Below, in pieces: positions 55,401 to 64,000 of a stretch of DNA of 64,000 bases. How positions within the stretch are numbered: the first letter of the stretch is position 1; the number at the start of each line of letters is the position of its first letter. The position numbers were made by a program, and so were the translations under genes. The stretch is taken from contig OY986965.1 in assembly GCA_963920575.1 (NCBI GenBank), positions 6,279,134 through 6,343,133 of the forward strand, in the 5' to 3' direction. The notes below the pieces were generated by a model. That model was not told where the DNA came from and ran no database searches. It saw only the letters and a list, made by a program, of their open reading frames with translations. The DNA comes from Narthecium ossifragum. Its lineage: Eukaryota; Streptophyta; Magnoliopsida; Dioscoreales; Nartheciaceae.

Positions 55401-58400
55401 CTCCTTGAACTATCTCCAGCGCCTCCTACACCCAGGTGATTATGGCTTCTTCCTGCTAACTACTCCCTTCCCTTGCGGCTTAGGTGGACCACTTCCCACC
55501 GACCCAGCGCTTTCCTCCGCCTTAAATGCGATGTTGGCCTACTACGCGGACATCTTTGCCGAGCCCAAAGGACTGCCGCCAGCTCATGCTCATGACCACC
55601 GTATCGGCATCGCGCCCGAGTCGGGGCCTGCCAACGTCCACCCCTACCACTACCCTCATGCCCAGAAATCCGAGATCGAGAGAATTGTCAAAGAAATGTT
55701 GGCGAGCGGCATTATCCGGCCTAGCACCAGTCCATATTCCTCCCCTGTACTTTTGGTCAAGAAGAAGGACGGCAGCTGGCGGTTCTGTGTCGACTATCGG
55801 GCACTAAACGACATCACTATCAAGGATCGGTACCCGATCCCCGTAATTGATGAGCTCCTCGACGAACTCCATGGTGCGACCTTCTTCACCAGACTGGACC
55901 TGAAGTCGGGCTACCACCAGATCCGTGTGGCCCCCGAGGATGATGCGAAGACAGCGTTCCGAACGCATGACGGTCATTACGAATTCCTCGTCATGCCGTT
56001 TGGCCTCACCAATGCCCCGACCATCTTCCAGGCTCTCATGAACAACATCTTCAGATCGGCCCTCCGCAAGTTTGTTCTCGTTTTTTTTTACGATATTCTG
56101 ATCTATAGCAGGCTCGGGGTTGATCACCTTCGCCATCTCCGCTGGATCTTCCAAGCCCCACGAGATCATCAGCTGGCCACCAACCCCAAGAAGTGCGAGT
56201 TTTCCAAGACGAAGATTGAGTACCTCGGCCACATCATTTCTGCCGGCGGGGTTTCTGCCGATCTCGACAAGATCCGATCCATGGTGGACTAGCCTCGTCC
56301 ACAGACGGTTCGGGCACTGCGTGGCTTCCTCGGGTTGACAGGTTACTATCGCAAATTTGTCCGTCACTATGGCCACCTGGCGGCGCCCCTCACACGGCTC
56401 CTCCAACACCAGCACGGGTTTCGTTGGTCGGACGAGGCGGAGCAGGCATTCAACAATCTAAAGACTGCCATGACCTCGACGCCGGTATTGGCACTCCCTG
56501 ACTTCACCAAAACCTTCGTCGTTGAGGCAGACACATCCGGCAACGGGGTGGGGGCGGTGCTCATGCGAGACGCCCGCCATATCGCCTTCTTTAGCAAGGC
56601 TCTCTCCGAGCGGGCAAAATGTAGATCCACATACGAGGAGCTGTTGGCCGTGGTCCACGCAATCACCAAATGGCGTGCTTACCTCGTGGGTTGGCGATTC
56701 CAGGTGCGCACGGACCATCGTAGCTTGCGACACCTCCTCCGACAGCACCTGACTACCCCCGACCAGCAGAAATGGGTCATGAAGTTGCTGGGATTCGACT
56801 TCGACATCGTCTACCGCCCCGGTCGGGAGAATTCTGCCGCAGACGCTCTGTTCCGACAATTTGAGGGTGAGGCATCCCTTGCTGCCATTAGCTATCCTTG
56901 GCCGGCATGGCTGGCAAACTTACGGGCCGCCGCTCGTGACAGTCCAGCGCTTGACACTACTCGACAGCGTGTCCGCGAGGGTGAACCGCATATGCAGCAT
57001 ACTCTCTCCTCAATGGCGACCTTTGGCACAAGGGCCGATTGGTGCTTCCTCTGAACTTCACCGCCAAGGCCGCCTTGCTCCGCGAGTACCATGATACACC
57101 AGTCGGCGGCCATTCCGGCATCCTCCGTACCTACAAACGCATTGCTACGGATTTTTTCTGGACTGGTTTGCGCAAGGACGTCCACGCTTATGTTCAGCAG
57201 TGCGACGTCTGCCAACGCAGCAAATATGAGGCCATGAAGCCAGCCGGTCTGCTCCAACCATTGCCACTTCCGGAACAGATTTGGGAAGACATTACGATGG
57301 ACTTCATCACGGGCCTTCCGGTGTCCTCTGGCTACTCCGTGGTGCTCGTCGTCGTCGACCGGCTCACTAAGTACGGCCACTTCCTTCCCTTGAAGCATCC
57401 GTACACAGAAAAAGATGTGGTTGCGGTTTTTATGAAGGAGATAGTCCGCCTTCATGGCGTACCGCGCTCTATTGTGTCTAATCGGGATCCGGTGTTCAAC
57501 AGCCACTTTTGGCGAGACTTCTTCAAGCTCCAAGGGTCCGCTCTGATGACTAGCACCGCATACCACCCACAGACGCACGGTCAGTCGGAGGTCCTGAATC
57601 GTTGCTTGGAGACGTACCTCCGCTGTTTCGCTGGACTGCGTCCAAAGTCCTGGGTCCGCTGGTTGCCTTGGGCGGAATTATGGTACAACACCACCTTCCA
57701 ATCCGCGACGCAGATGACGCCATTTGAAGCTGTCTATGGCCGTCCACCACCCTCGATTAATCGCTACAAGCCGTTCTCTTCCGCTATTGCATTGTTTGAT
57801 CAAGAGTTGTGCTCGCGCGATGAGATCTTGCGCCTCCTTCGCGACAACCTGGTGTTGGCCCAAAACATGATGAAGGTTCAAGTTGACAAACATCGGCGTG
57901 ACATCGAGTTCGCTGTCGGCGATTGGGTTTTCCTCAAATTGCAGCCGTACCGACAGTCCTCGCTCCAGGTCCGAGCTAATGAGAAGCTCACCCCTCGCTT
58001 CTATGGTCCCTTCCAAGTTTTGGAAAGAGTTGGCGCGGTCGCCTACCGGTTGGATTTGCCTTCCTCTTCCAAAATCCACCTGGTGATTCATGTTTCCCAA
58101 TTAAAGCGCCAGTTGGGCTACGGGGGGCGTGCTATTCCTTACTTACCCGACTGCACCGACGATGGCGTCCTAATCATCGAACCCAACTTCCTCACGGATT
58201 TGCGTTGGGTTAAACGTCACGGTCGGCTCAACCAAGAGGCTCTCGTTCAGTGGACTAGGCTGCTGCCGGAGGACGCGACGTTGGTGGATTTTACTCAATT
58301 ACAACAGCAGTTTCCCCACCTGAACCTTGCGGACAAGGTTCATCTCGAAGAGGGTGGGAATGTTAGGAATATGGCGCCATCACACCAGCAACCAAGGGAG

Positions 58401-61400
58401 ATCCGAACCTACCATAGGAGGGGACGGCTACAGCTAAAGGAAGGGGATTCGCAGATCAATTTCACAGCTGCCAATAAGGATCCCAACCTTCCAAAGGAGG
58501 AAGATCTGCAGTAATCCACGAGGGAGGACGATATCTTGATGAAATAATCAGTTAAGATATAGCTTAGCTGGGTTTATTATTTAGTTGCCAATGTGATCTT
58601 CAATCAGAATCCTTGATTGAGGAGGTAGTTCTTTATATTCCGAAGATGTAGAAGTTATAAGCAATAAAGAAAATACATCTTCTCTCTCTCTAAACCTCTC
58701 TGCAACTCTCTGCTTCCCTCTTTCCCTGGCTCCATTTCTCTCCTCTGCGCACAATCCAGTCTGGGAAGGACCTGCAGATAAGCAGATCCTATCAAAATCT
58801 CAACATAAGAGAGAGACCACATTGCAGACCTAACTAAAGTCATTGACATTCTAAGGACTAATAAGTTGAAGCTCGATTTGTACAAGTGCATCTTGATGTT
58901 TCTATTAAATGATTCCTCAGATTGTTGTCCACAAAAATGAGATAAAGACTAACTCATAAGATCCTAGAGATCTCTACTGACTACTAGTGCACATTGTAGT
59001 GGTTAGAGCTTGTGCCCTCTAGTGTAAAGGTCACAGGTTCGAACCTTGGTGGCAGCAGCTTATGCGAGAAATTATGTCGAGCATTCCAATCACCTTACCC
59101 ATTTCAATCAAATGGGTTCAAATCCAAGTTAAGAGGATATTGGATGGCAATATGGGATCCTCTTCCCAGAACAAGATTAGCATGGGCATGTAAATATTGT
59201 GGCATGATAGGCAAATGAGATGATGTCAGCGGCTGAAGGCGCATGTAGCCGGTAATGACCCGAAAGATCCAATCCCATCTCTGAACATCATTCACTGATA
59301 TCCATTTTTGCATATTTCACGGTAAATCTTCAAGCGTTATTTTGATAATTCTTGAAGAGAAGTTGTAATGTACAAAAAAGAATACCTCATTTATATTTCA
59401 CGGTATCTTGCTCTAACATGATAACACTGTTCCGCAAAGCTCGCAAAAGGTGATCCTCGGTAGCAAGATTGTAGCGGTACTGGTATGCCGGATTTAAATA
59501 ATATCCTGCAATATGCAAATCATGGCCTATTTAGCGGCGCTCAATAATGTTGATGATACTCTCGCAAGCTGTTAGAGCAGCTCTCCGTATCTTCACTTTC
59601 GCTTGTTCGATCCTTTCATATAGATAGCCCATCTTAGCTTTCCTCTTCATATCAGCCATACGAAGAACGTAAAGAGGTTATATAGCCCGGATTGTTTCAT
59701 TCACCGCCTCCCAAAATCTGTTTGACCATATTGTCTTGTATGTCTCCTTTCCATCCGTAGAGTTAGGATATCCACCAAAGTTAGTCCACCCATCGGATGC
59801 AAACATAGTTTTTAGTCCAGCCATATTCTGCTACATAGATTTCAATCCAATGAAATGTGTGCCAAATCTTGTAGCACCAGACCGGATGAGCTCTCCCTTG
59901 GTGTATTTTTGCATCATAGCATGCACAGGAAGATGGTTGTATATGAACCGAGAGATTTGCGGGGCTTGTGCCACTATCTTCCTTATCTTCTTCAGCTGGC
60001 CTATATCGTGCAACATCATATCAATACAATGTGCGGCGCAAGGGGTCCAATATAAATGCCCCCTCCTCTAAATGAGCATCTCTCCAGCTTTCTTGAAATT
60101 TGCGCCATTATCGGTGACAATCTACATCATATATACAATCAAACATTATTAATTTCCCAACTCCTACGTAATGAAATTTAGCATTGGATACCCGAAGGAT
60201 TTTGAGTCTTCCTGCATGACATATCTCTCCCTTATTTTGTTTACAACCTGCTCCATGAGACGACAAATGTAGTTTGCATCATGGAATTCGCCGGAGGCAT
60301 TGATAGACTTGTGGAACACCACCTTTCTATTGCAATAGACGAGAAAATTGATGATGGGCATTCTCGTCGGTCTTGTACAGCTGTGGCACATCAGTGTAAC
60401 TCCATATCTATCCCATTGTTTCTTGAAGCCACTAATATATTCCCCCATTTCGACGACCTTCTCGTCTAGATACTTGCAAGCTATTTCTTTATGTGTGGGA
60501 GGCTCAATCCCAGGCTCGTGCTTTTGCATAGTGCTTATCATGGACCGAAAGAATGTGTTAGCTGTAGAAAAAGGAGGAATGTGAGAGAAATGAAACCAAC
60601 GGGCTATGTTGCGACCGATTTCCCTCTTCTTGTCCCCCTTCCAATCATCGATTCGTCGCTGCCTGGAATCCTGGCTCGGGTATGCATTAGGATCCATGTC
60701 TCTAATATCGACTGGTCTCTTGTTCCCTCCACCTCTCCTCATTGATCCAAACCTACCAAGGATCAACAAACCTTTGCTTTGTTTCTGAGGAGGCGAACGA
60801 CTTGAGCCATAGGCGTCATGGGCTCCAAAACCGGCGTCATATGTTGAAGGCCTGAAATGTGCTTTGTGTCTCTGGACCTCCTCCGCCTCCCACTGTCCCT
60901 GAAGGGATGCCTTGATGCCAACGCGCAACACTGGATCATCCTCTGTGTCCTCGTACGGATCCCAAACCGGGTATTCAGCCGCTTGTCTGTCTATGTTTGC
61001 CTTCATGTTCCTCATAGCTTTGACACTCCTTTACCCTATCAAGTTCAGCTCTCAAGCTTCACCTAACCTCTTGGGGAACTTTTGAACATTTTGCCACATT
61101 CGAGTCATTACCGGCTACATGCGCCTTCAGCTAGCTGACATCATCTACTTTGCCTACCATGCCATAATATTTACATGCCCATCCAAATCTTGTTCCGGGA
61201 AGAGGATCCCCATACTGCCACCTAATATTCTCTTCACATGGTTTCGAACCCATTTGACTGAAATAATATAATATATTAATACTCTAACTTAGTGTGATGT
61301 TCTTCGGTTTATAATTGAATCATTAAAATATAAATAAATTAATAAATAACCTGGCTGGCCTTTATAAGTGCGAGTGGTGGATGGGTTTAAGTCCAAAACC

Positions 61401-62583
61401 CTCGCCACTTCCTCACTCGACGCCAGGGTGGTCCAAGAAGCCTCAATGTTGCGGTGGAGAGGAGGAGATCGCGGTGGAGAGGAGGAGATCGCAGTGGAGG
61501 CGTGGTGGAGAGGAGATCGCGACGGAGGCGCTGTGGAGAGGAGATCGCAGCAGTGGAGGCGTGGTGGAGAGGAGGAGATCGCGGTGGATAAGGAGATGGC
61601 AGTGGTCCAGGTAAGTCTCATTCTTCCTCAATTCTTTCTCTCTCCTCTCCACTCCTCTCCTCTTTGTTTTTACTCTTTTCCCCTTTCCTCCCCTCTTCTT
61701 TACATCTCTGCCTCCCCCTCTCATTTACATCTATGCTTCCCTCTCTCCTTTACCTCTCTTCTCCCTCTTATAATCGAACTTCAATTGTTGAGGTGGTAGG
61801 TGCAAACCTCTTCCCGACCAGCACCACCCTGTTTCCGATCGACAATACCAGGTATCAACCAGCACCCTACAGTGCCGGTCGGCTCAAGTGGTGGTGCCAG
61901 AGCCGGGGGCAAAGCCGGTGCCACTGGCTCGATAAATCCTTACTTCTGATGACAAAAAAAAAATTAAGATCCAGAAAGAAGGGACTAAATTTTAGATTGT
62001 ATTTACTTTGTTTTCAAACTGATATTTTGTTGCAAATGCCCATTTATATTGCTATTGCTCATTGACATGAACAAAACATGCTGTTAAGGTATTTGACTAG
62101 GCTTGCACTGAAAGAAATACATATCCAGCCTTTCATGCAGGAACAGATCCAACCATCTTTTTATTATGGTTATTTAGGAAATAACACGAACTTGTTTATT
62201 TGCACCCAGAAACGATATTCAAAAGAATACCATAAGATTAATGCATTATATCATAAGCGTGCTGCAATGAGAATAAAAAAACAGGCCATTCCCATTGTTA
62301 GACCCAAAAGCCGATGATCCTATAGACGCAAAAATACAGTCGAAGCAGCTGCGAACTCCAGTGAGCAACAACGGAACTTAAAACAATAAGAAAATCGATA
62401 TCACTGCAATTCCCTAAATTGAGGGTCTAATCTAACAACTTTTTTACCAGATTTTAAGCTTGATTGACAGTTCATTCTACTCTTTTCAGATTAATAGAGG
62501 AATCAGATGGTTACCATAACACCAACTTTGTTGGGCATCGTGGCTTCGGCTTTCGCAGAACTTGCATGTGCCTCTTCAGACAT
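43232..62583 (-). CDS. PICC-type long coiled-coil protein with C-terminal membrane anchor (7 exons)
   Basis: Exons on the minus strand: 62583-62515, 52324-49007, 48828-48586, 48488-48330, 45205-45047, 44235-44092 and 43486-43232. Every intron is GT-AG and phase 0, and the total is 1,449 codons (1,448 residues plus stop). After a short acidic head containing DGEFIKVEKE, residues from about 100 to 1400 are almost continuous heptad coiled coil (many ELEQ, LEELV and AETKL blocks). The last 22 residues, FKFILGVALVSLIFGIILGKRY, are a tail anchor followed by a short basic end. Domain order, the acidic motif and the tail match the plant family of Arabidopsis PICC (At2g32240) and its paralogue At1g05320. 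Family members sit on the endoplasmic reticulum, facing the cytosol, and PICC has been linked to immune-induced callose; that role is not shown by this sequence. Exon 1 lies 10.2 kb upstream and is the least certain part. Confidence 0.88.
45206..48329 (-). other. Intron 4 of the coiled-coil gene, 3.1 kb, repeat-bearing
   Basis: Phase 0, GTATCC...TTGTACAG. It contains two blocks (about 45817-46040 and 46875-47070) rich in GGCACG, GTGCCGG and CAGCAC words that resemble each other and the 3' flank at 42795-43075. No coding sequence was recognised. Confidence 0.6.
49007..52324 (-). CDS. Exon 2 of the coiled-coil gene: main rod, 1,106 codons
   Basis: An uninterrupted 3.3-kb exon from the acceptor AATTATAG at 52325 to the donor GTTAG at 49006. 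It opens IASQSGDGEILINGSP, continues through EETASDGEFIKVEKE and then runs as heptads to REKLQSQ. The frame stays open in phase with exons 1 and 3. No stop or frameshift was seen, so the gene looks intact. Confidence 0.95.
53420..53853 (+). repeat. 5' LTR of the gypsy element
   Basis: TGTTAGGAATCTGGCGCC...GCAGATCCTATCA. It differs from the 3' LTR by C versus A at the eleventh base and by C versus T in GAAGTTA(C/T)AAGC. Confidence 0.97.
53886..54830 (+). pseudogene. Gypsy gag, frameshifted and stopped in the zinc knuckle
   Basis: The start MAKDLRSADEAAKLRQLDID belongs to one frame, and the continuation VDNLTAQVQPLLALPSNI, with the capsid-like block WVFAVEQFFAFHG...FLTRFGP...VREFQRQFEQLS, to another. 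A small indel near 53985 therefore breaks it. Near the end GLCYN is followed by TGA where the second cysteine of a CCHC knuckle (CYNC...GHSC) is expected, and a further shift is needed to reach KGHSCKQF. It encodes a structural protein of the retroelement and is non-functional as written. Confidence 0.9.
54874..58350 (+). pseudogene. Gypsy pol: protease, RT, RNase H, integrase, chromodomain-like tail
   Basis: The protease active site reads LIDSGSTHNF. RT motifs include KKKDGSWRFCVDYRALND, TRLDLKSGYHQI and MPFGLTNAPTIFQ. The catalytic box reads VFFYDILIYS, so the first of the paired aspartates is replaced by tyrosine. An in-frame TAG at 56290-56292 follows SMVD. RNase H resumes in the same frame (TGYYRKFVRHYG, VVEADTSGNGVGAVL). 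A frameshift near 57000-57050 moves to the integrase frame: HHCC finger (HDTPVGGHSG...CDVCQRSK), then the DDE core (MDFITGLP, NRDPVFNSHFW, GQSEVLNR) and a degenerate chromodomain-like end (EALVQWTRLLPEDATLVDF). Confidence 0.93.
58361..58794 (+). repeat. 3' LTR of the gypsy element
   Basis: 434 bp, two differences from the 5' LTR, followed directly by AAATC. Confidence 0.97.
58985..59060 (+). mobile_element. tRNA-derived SINE-like head
   Basis: An A-box-like GTAGTGGTTAGAGC (58997-59009) and a perfect B box GGTTCGAACC (59036-59045) lie about 30 bp apart, the spacing of an internal RNA polymerase III promoter. It does not fold as a tRNA. The 3' body runs without a clear boundary into a BED-finger fragment at about 59090, so the SINE may be truncated or fused. 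Confidence 0.55.
59090..59260 (+). pseudogene. Inverted extra copy of the hAT BED-finger region
   Basis: Plus-strand sequence reading AIWDPLPRTRLAWACKYCGM is the reverse-orientation counterpart of the minus-strand BED exon at 61110-61262, over about 150 bp at roughly 85 percent. It keeps the CKYC pair that the other copy has lost (CKYY). Frames after GMIGK are broken. Confidence 0.75.
59400..61262 (-). pseudogene. hAT-type transposase relic (BED + DUF659 + downstream core)
   Basis: Minus strand, from high to low coordinates. A BED-finger remnant (about 61250-61090) reads TRFGWACKYYGMVGK and LKAHVAGND, with a stop in between and the second cysteine lost. A 60164-61015 frame holds a linker and DUF659: IPPFSTANTFFRSMISTMQK, then TRPTRMPIINFLVYCN. 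CHSCT stands where the family has CDSWT. A 60019-59831 frame reads MMLHDIGQLKKIRKI and SGATRFGTHFIGLKSM, followed by further fragments to about 59400. The C-terminal dimerisation domain is not seen. Several stops are present; it is inactive. Confidence 0.85.
61450..61596. repeat. GGAGGAGATCGC minisatellite
   Basis: Five or six imperfect copies of a unit of roughly 21-30 bp built from GTGGAGAGGAGGAGATCGCG lie in about 150 bp. They sit just upstream, in hAT orientation, of the hAT relic inside intron 1. Confidence 0.8.
62515..62583 (-). CDS. Exon 1 of the coiled-coil gene (inferred)
   Basis: 23 codons, MSEEAHASSAKAEATMPNKV then GVM, followed exactly by a donor GTAACC and in phase 0 with exon 2. 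Acidic MEE- or MSEE-type starts are usual for this family, and no alternative ATG exon in frame was found nearer to exon 2. A possible 5' UTR acceptor (TTGCGGTTGCAG) lies about 30 bases upstream. RNA evidence would settle it. Confidence 0.65.
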
Positions 62584-62755
62584 TGCAGCCAGCAATCACA
62601 GAAAACCTCCTCTGCAACCGCAAATTCAGAAAATAAATAAGTACCTCTTGATGAACGATTAGCTAGTAAGCAATCAAAAAGAGAAAACCGATTTAAACCC
62701 CAATCCGGGGAGGGGGGGATAAAATATTACATATCCGCACGTAAAAGAAGAAATT
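62584..62755 (-). promoter_or_regulatory. 5' UTR region of the coiled-coil gene
   Basis: Directly upstream of the inferred start codon (minus strand). A possible intron acceptor, TTGCGGTTGCAG, lies about 30 bases before the ATG, which would place another non-coding exon further upstream. A G-run lies at 62707-62717. Confidence 0.35.
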
Positions 62756-62759
62756 TTGA

Positions 62760-63029
62760 AGTTCACTTCAGCGGGCGCGCAAGCACTTTTTTGACTACAC
62801 CAGAACAAACTTATATCTTTTTTTTGGGGAGATTATCCAGCAGAGAATACTGGCCGCCCAACGACCGGTTTATATTAAAGAAGAAAGATCGATCTTTTAA
62901 AGTTCACTTCAGCGGGCGAGCGTTCGAAGATCGCAAGCACTTTTTTGACTACACGAGCGCAGAACAAATTTATATCTTTTTTTTGGGAGATTATCCAGCA
63001 GAGAATACTGGCCGCCCAACGACCGGTTT
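62760..63029. repeat. Tandem duplication of about 130-140 bp upstream of the coiled-coil gene
   Basis: Copy 1 (about 62760-62872) and copy 2 (about 62900-63029) share AGTTCACTTCAGCGGGCG, AAGCACTTTTTTGACTACA, the T8 run and AGAATACTGGCCGCCCAACG. Copy 2 has an extra GTTCGAAGATCG-type segment. The junction contains the palindrome AAAGATCGATCTTT. Confidence 0.9.
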
Positions 63030-63420
63030 CAATTCCCATGAGCCGCTGGTACCGATGAACACCCAGCAACTTTAACCTGGTGACGGCCAACTGGATCGAT
63101 TCACGTGGGGGCCCTGCGATGGTGGAAAACTAATGGTGTTCCATGTTGGCGGGATTAAGATAAGTATTCCCAGGCCCCCTGCTTTCCAACTTGGCGGTGG
63201 ATCCGGGCGTCAATACCGGCGCTGGCTTTGATAGATAAAAAGTTAAAAACCAACCAACCCCACCAACCACGCCGCCCCGCCCATTGCTTTCCAGACAGGG
63301 GAAAAGAACGGAAGGAAGATAGAATGGGATTATCAAACAACTAATGAAAGAACATTACAGCCGTCTTGGACCGAGATGTGAAAAAAGTGTTGATTTATGT
63401 ATATGATGACATCACATGTG
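63030..63420. other. Upstream flank, no gene recognised
   Basis: Possible promoter-distal region of the coiled-coil gene. No domain-bearing frame was found. Confidence 0.35.
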
Positions 63421-63424
63421 CATT

Positions 63425-63695
63425 ACAGGCGTCCGAATCGGTAGTGAATTACCGATTCTTTTATGTAGTCCATTGGTAGTGGTTCACCAATAGATTAGAT
63501 CAATGAATCGGTAGTCCATTATCGATTGAATTATTTATCTAATTCATCGGTAGTGACTAGTGCGATACCGATGGACTCTATTAACCAATCGGTACCTCAC
63601 TGCCGGTACAATTCAATTGATAGTTCATTGATCTAATTCATTTGTAAACCACTATAAATGAACTAGTTGGATGAATCGGTAGTCGATAGAAAACA
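63425..63695. mobile_element. Hairpin MITE rich in CGGTAGT words
   Basis: A left half (about 63456-63505, with AGATTAGATCAATGAATCGG) pairs with a right half (about 63615-63670, with TTCATTGATCTAATTCATTT). ATCGGTAGT or its complement occurs about six times. The arms are imperfect and no target duplication was found. Confidence 0.55.
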
Positions 63696-64000
63696 TTATT
63701 CATGTGGAAGAGATGACTTCTTTTAGGGCTATTTTTGGAATCTTATCCTTCACCAGGTTTATTTTTGGGAAAATCATCCTACTGAAAGAAAGAAACATAT
63801 GCTGCACTCAGCGGATTAAAGGGATATTCCAGGAAGATTTGGTATTCACATTTCGAGATGGAAAGATATCTGAAGATTAAACAAGAAGTATACAACATAA
63901 TACCAAATTTTGTACGGATAAATAATAAAAATCGAGTGTTTTCGCCTCACATTTTGGATTGCTCCCTTCAAAGATTTAACATATATGAGCCTTACTTTGC
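63696..64000. other. AT-rich end of the window, no gene recognised
   Basis: No supported feature. Confidence 0.4.

Larger units (their letters stand above)
53420..58794 (+). mobile_element. Ty3/gypsy LTR retrotransposon, complete ends, broken genes
   Basis: LTRs at 53420-53853 and 58361-58794 (434 bp each) differ at only two positions by eye. The 5-bp duplication AAATC lies at 53415-53419 and 58795-58799. A primer site TGGAATCAGAGCGAGG follows the 5' LTR (initiator-Met type, one mismatch to TGGTATCAGAGC) and a purine tract GAAGAGGGTGGGAA precedes the 3' LTR. The order gag, protease, RT, RNase H, integrase, then a degenerate chromodomain-like tail indicates a chromovirus-type gypsy element. 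It lies antisense to the host gene. The genes carry several inactivating changes. Confidence 0.97.
52325..62514 (-). other. Intron 1 of the coiled-coil gene, 10.2 kb, loaded with transposons
   Basis: Phase 0. From low to high coordinates it contains 1.1 kb of unique AT-rich sequence, a 5.4-kb Ty3/gypsy element (53420-58794), a SINE-like head (about 58985), a hAT relic with an inverted BED fragment (59090-61262), a GGAGATCGC minisatellite (61450-61596) and unique sequence. Without these insertions the intron would be roughly 2-3 kb. Confidence 0.7.

Noticed and set aside
59036..59045. tRNA gene at the GGTTCGAACC box
   Set aside because: No acceptor stem or anticodon arm can be drawn; only the internal promoter boxes are present, so a SINE head is the better call.
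1..64000. CRISPR arrays, operons, bacterial-type promoters, rRNA genes
   Set aside because: None seen; the sequence is plant nuclear DNA with spliced genes and plant transposons.

Overview
This is a stretch of flowering-plant nuclear chromosome: three intron-bearing or secretory plant genes sit in dense transposon wreckage, with no prokaryotic gene organisation. Plant-specific content includes a fasciclin-like arabinogalactan protein, a GROWTH-REGULATING FACTOR gene with its miR396 site, a long tail-anchored coiled-coil protein of the Arabidopsis PICC (At2g32240) type, a GH3 relic, and FAR1, plant-mobile-domain, MuDR and hAT transposon families. The strongly GC-biased FLA coding sequence and the GRF layout lean towards a monocot, but I cannot name the species. 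A run of exactly 200 N at 532-731 is an assembly gap.

Layout. 1-3.3 kb: FLA gene on the minus strand. 4.1-8.8 kb: an old LTR split by a younger related solo LTR. 8.8-14.4 kb: a GH3 pseudogene (minus) split by a gag-only copia-type element with intact LTRs and target-site duplication. 14.4-20.9 kb: intergenic sequence with MITEs and a T-rich minisatellite. 20.9-23.8 kb: a hAT MITE split by a solo LTR, each with its own perfect target-site duplication. 24.9-25.9 kb: the GRF gene. 28.1-38.9 kb: three different Mutator-like elements in a row; they carry a MuDR C-terminus plus plant mobile domain, a MuDR N-terminus, and a mosaic with a captured chloroplast CPN60-beta exon, a GRF-type zinc finger and a FAR1 remnant. 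39-42 kb: LTR and reverse-transcriptase debris and another inverted-repeat element. 43.2-62.6 kb: the coiled-coil gene on the minus strand, seven exons, all introns phase 0, 1,448 codons. Its 10.2-kb first intron holds a very young Ty3/gypsy element, a SINE-like head and a hAT relic. 62.6-64 kb: its 5' flank, with a tandem duplication and a hairpin MITE.

The three intact genes are unrelated single-copy-style plant genes (cell surface, growth-regulating transcription, membrane-tethered coiled coil); nothing suggests they work as a cluster. The novelty lies in transposon structure: nested insertions that can be dated relative to one another, gene capture, split MuDR halves, and a young but coding-dead gypsy copy. 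I see no evidence for an unknown multi-gene system. Exon boundaries, alignments and difference counts were made by eye from the sequence; family assignments rest on recognised motifs, not on database searches.
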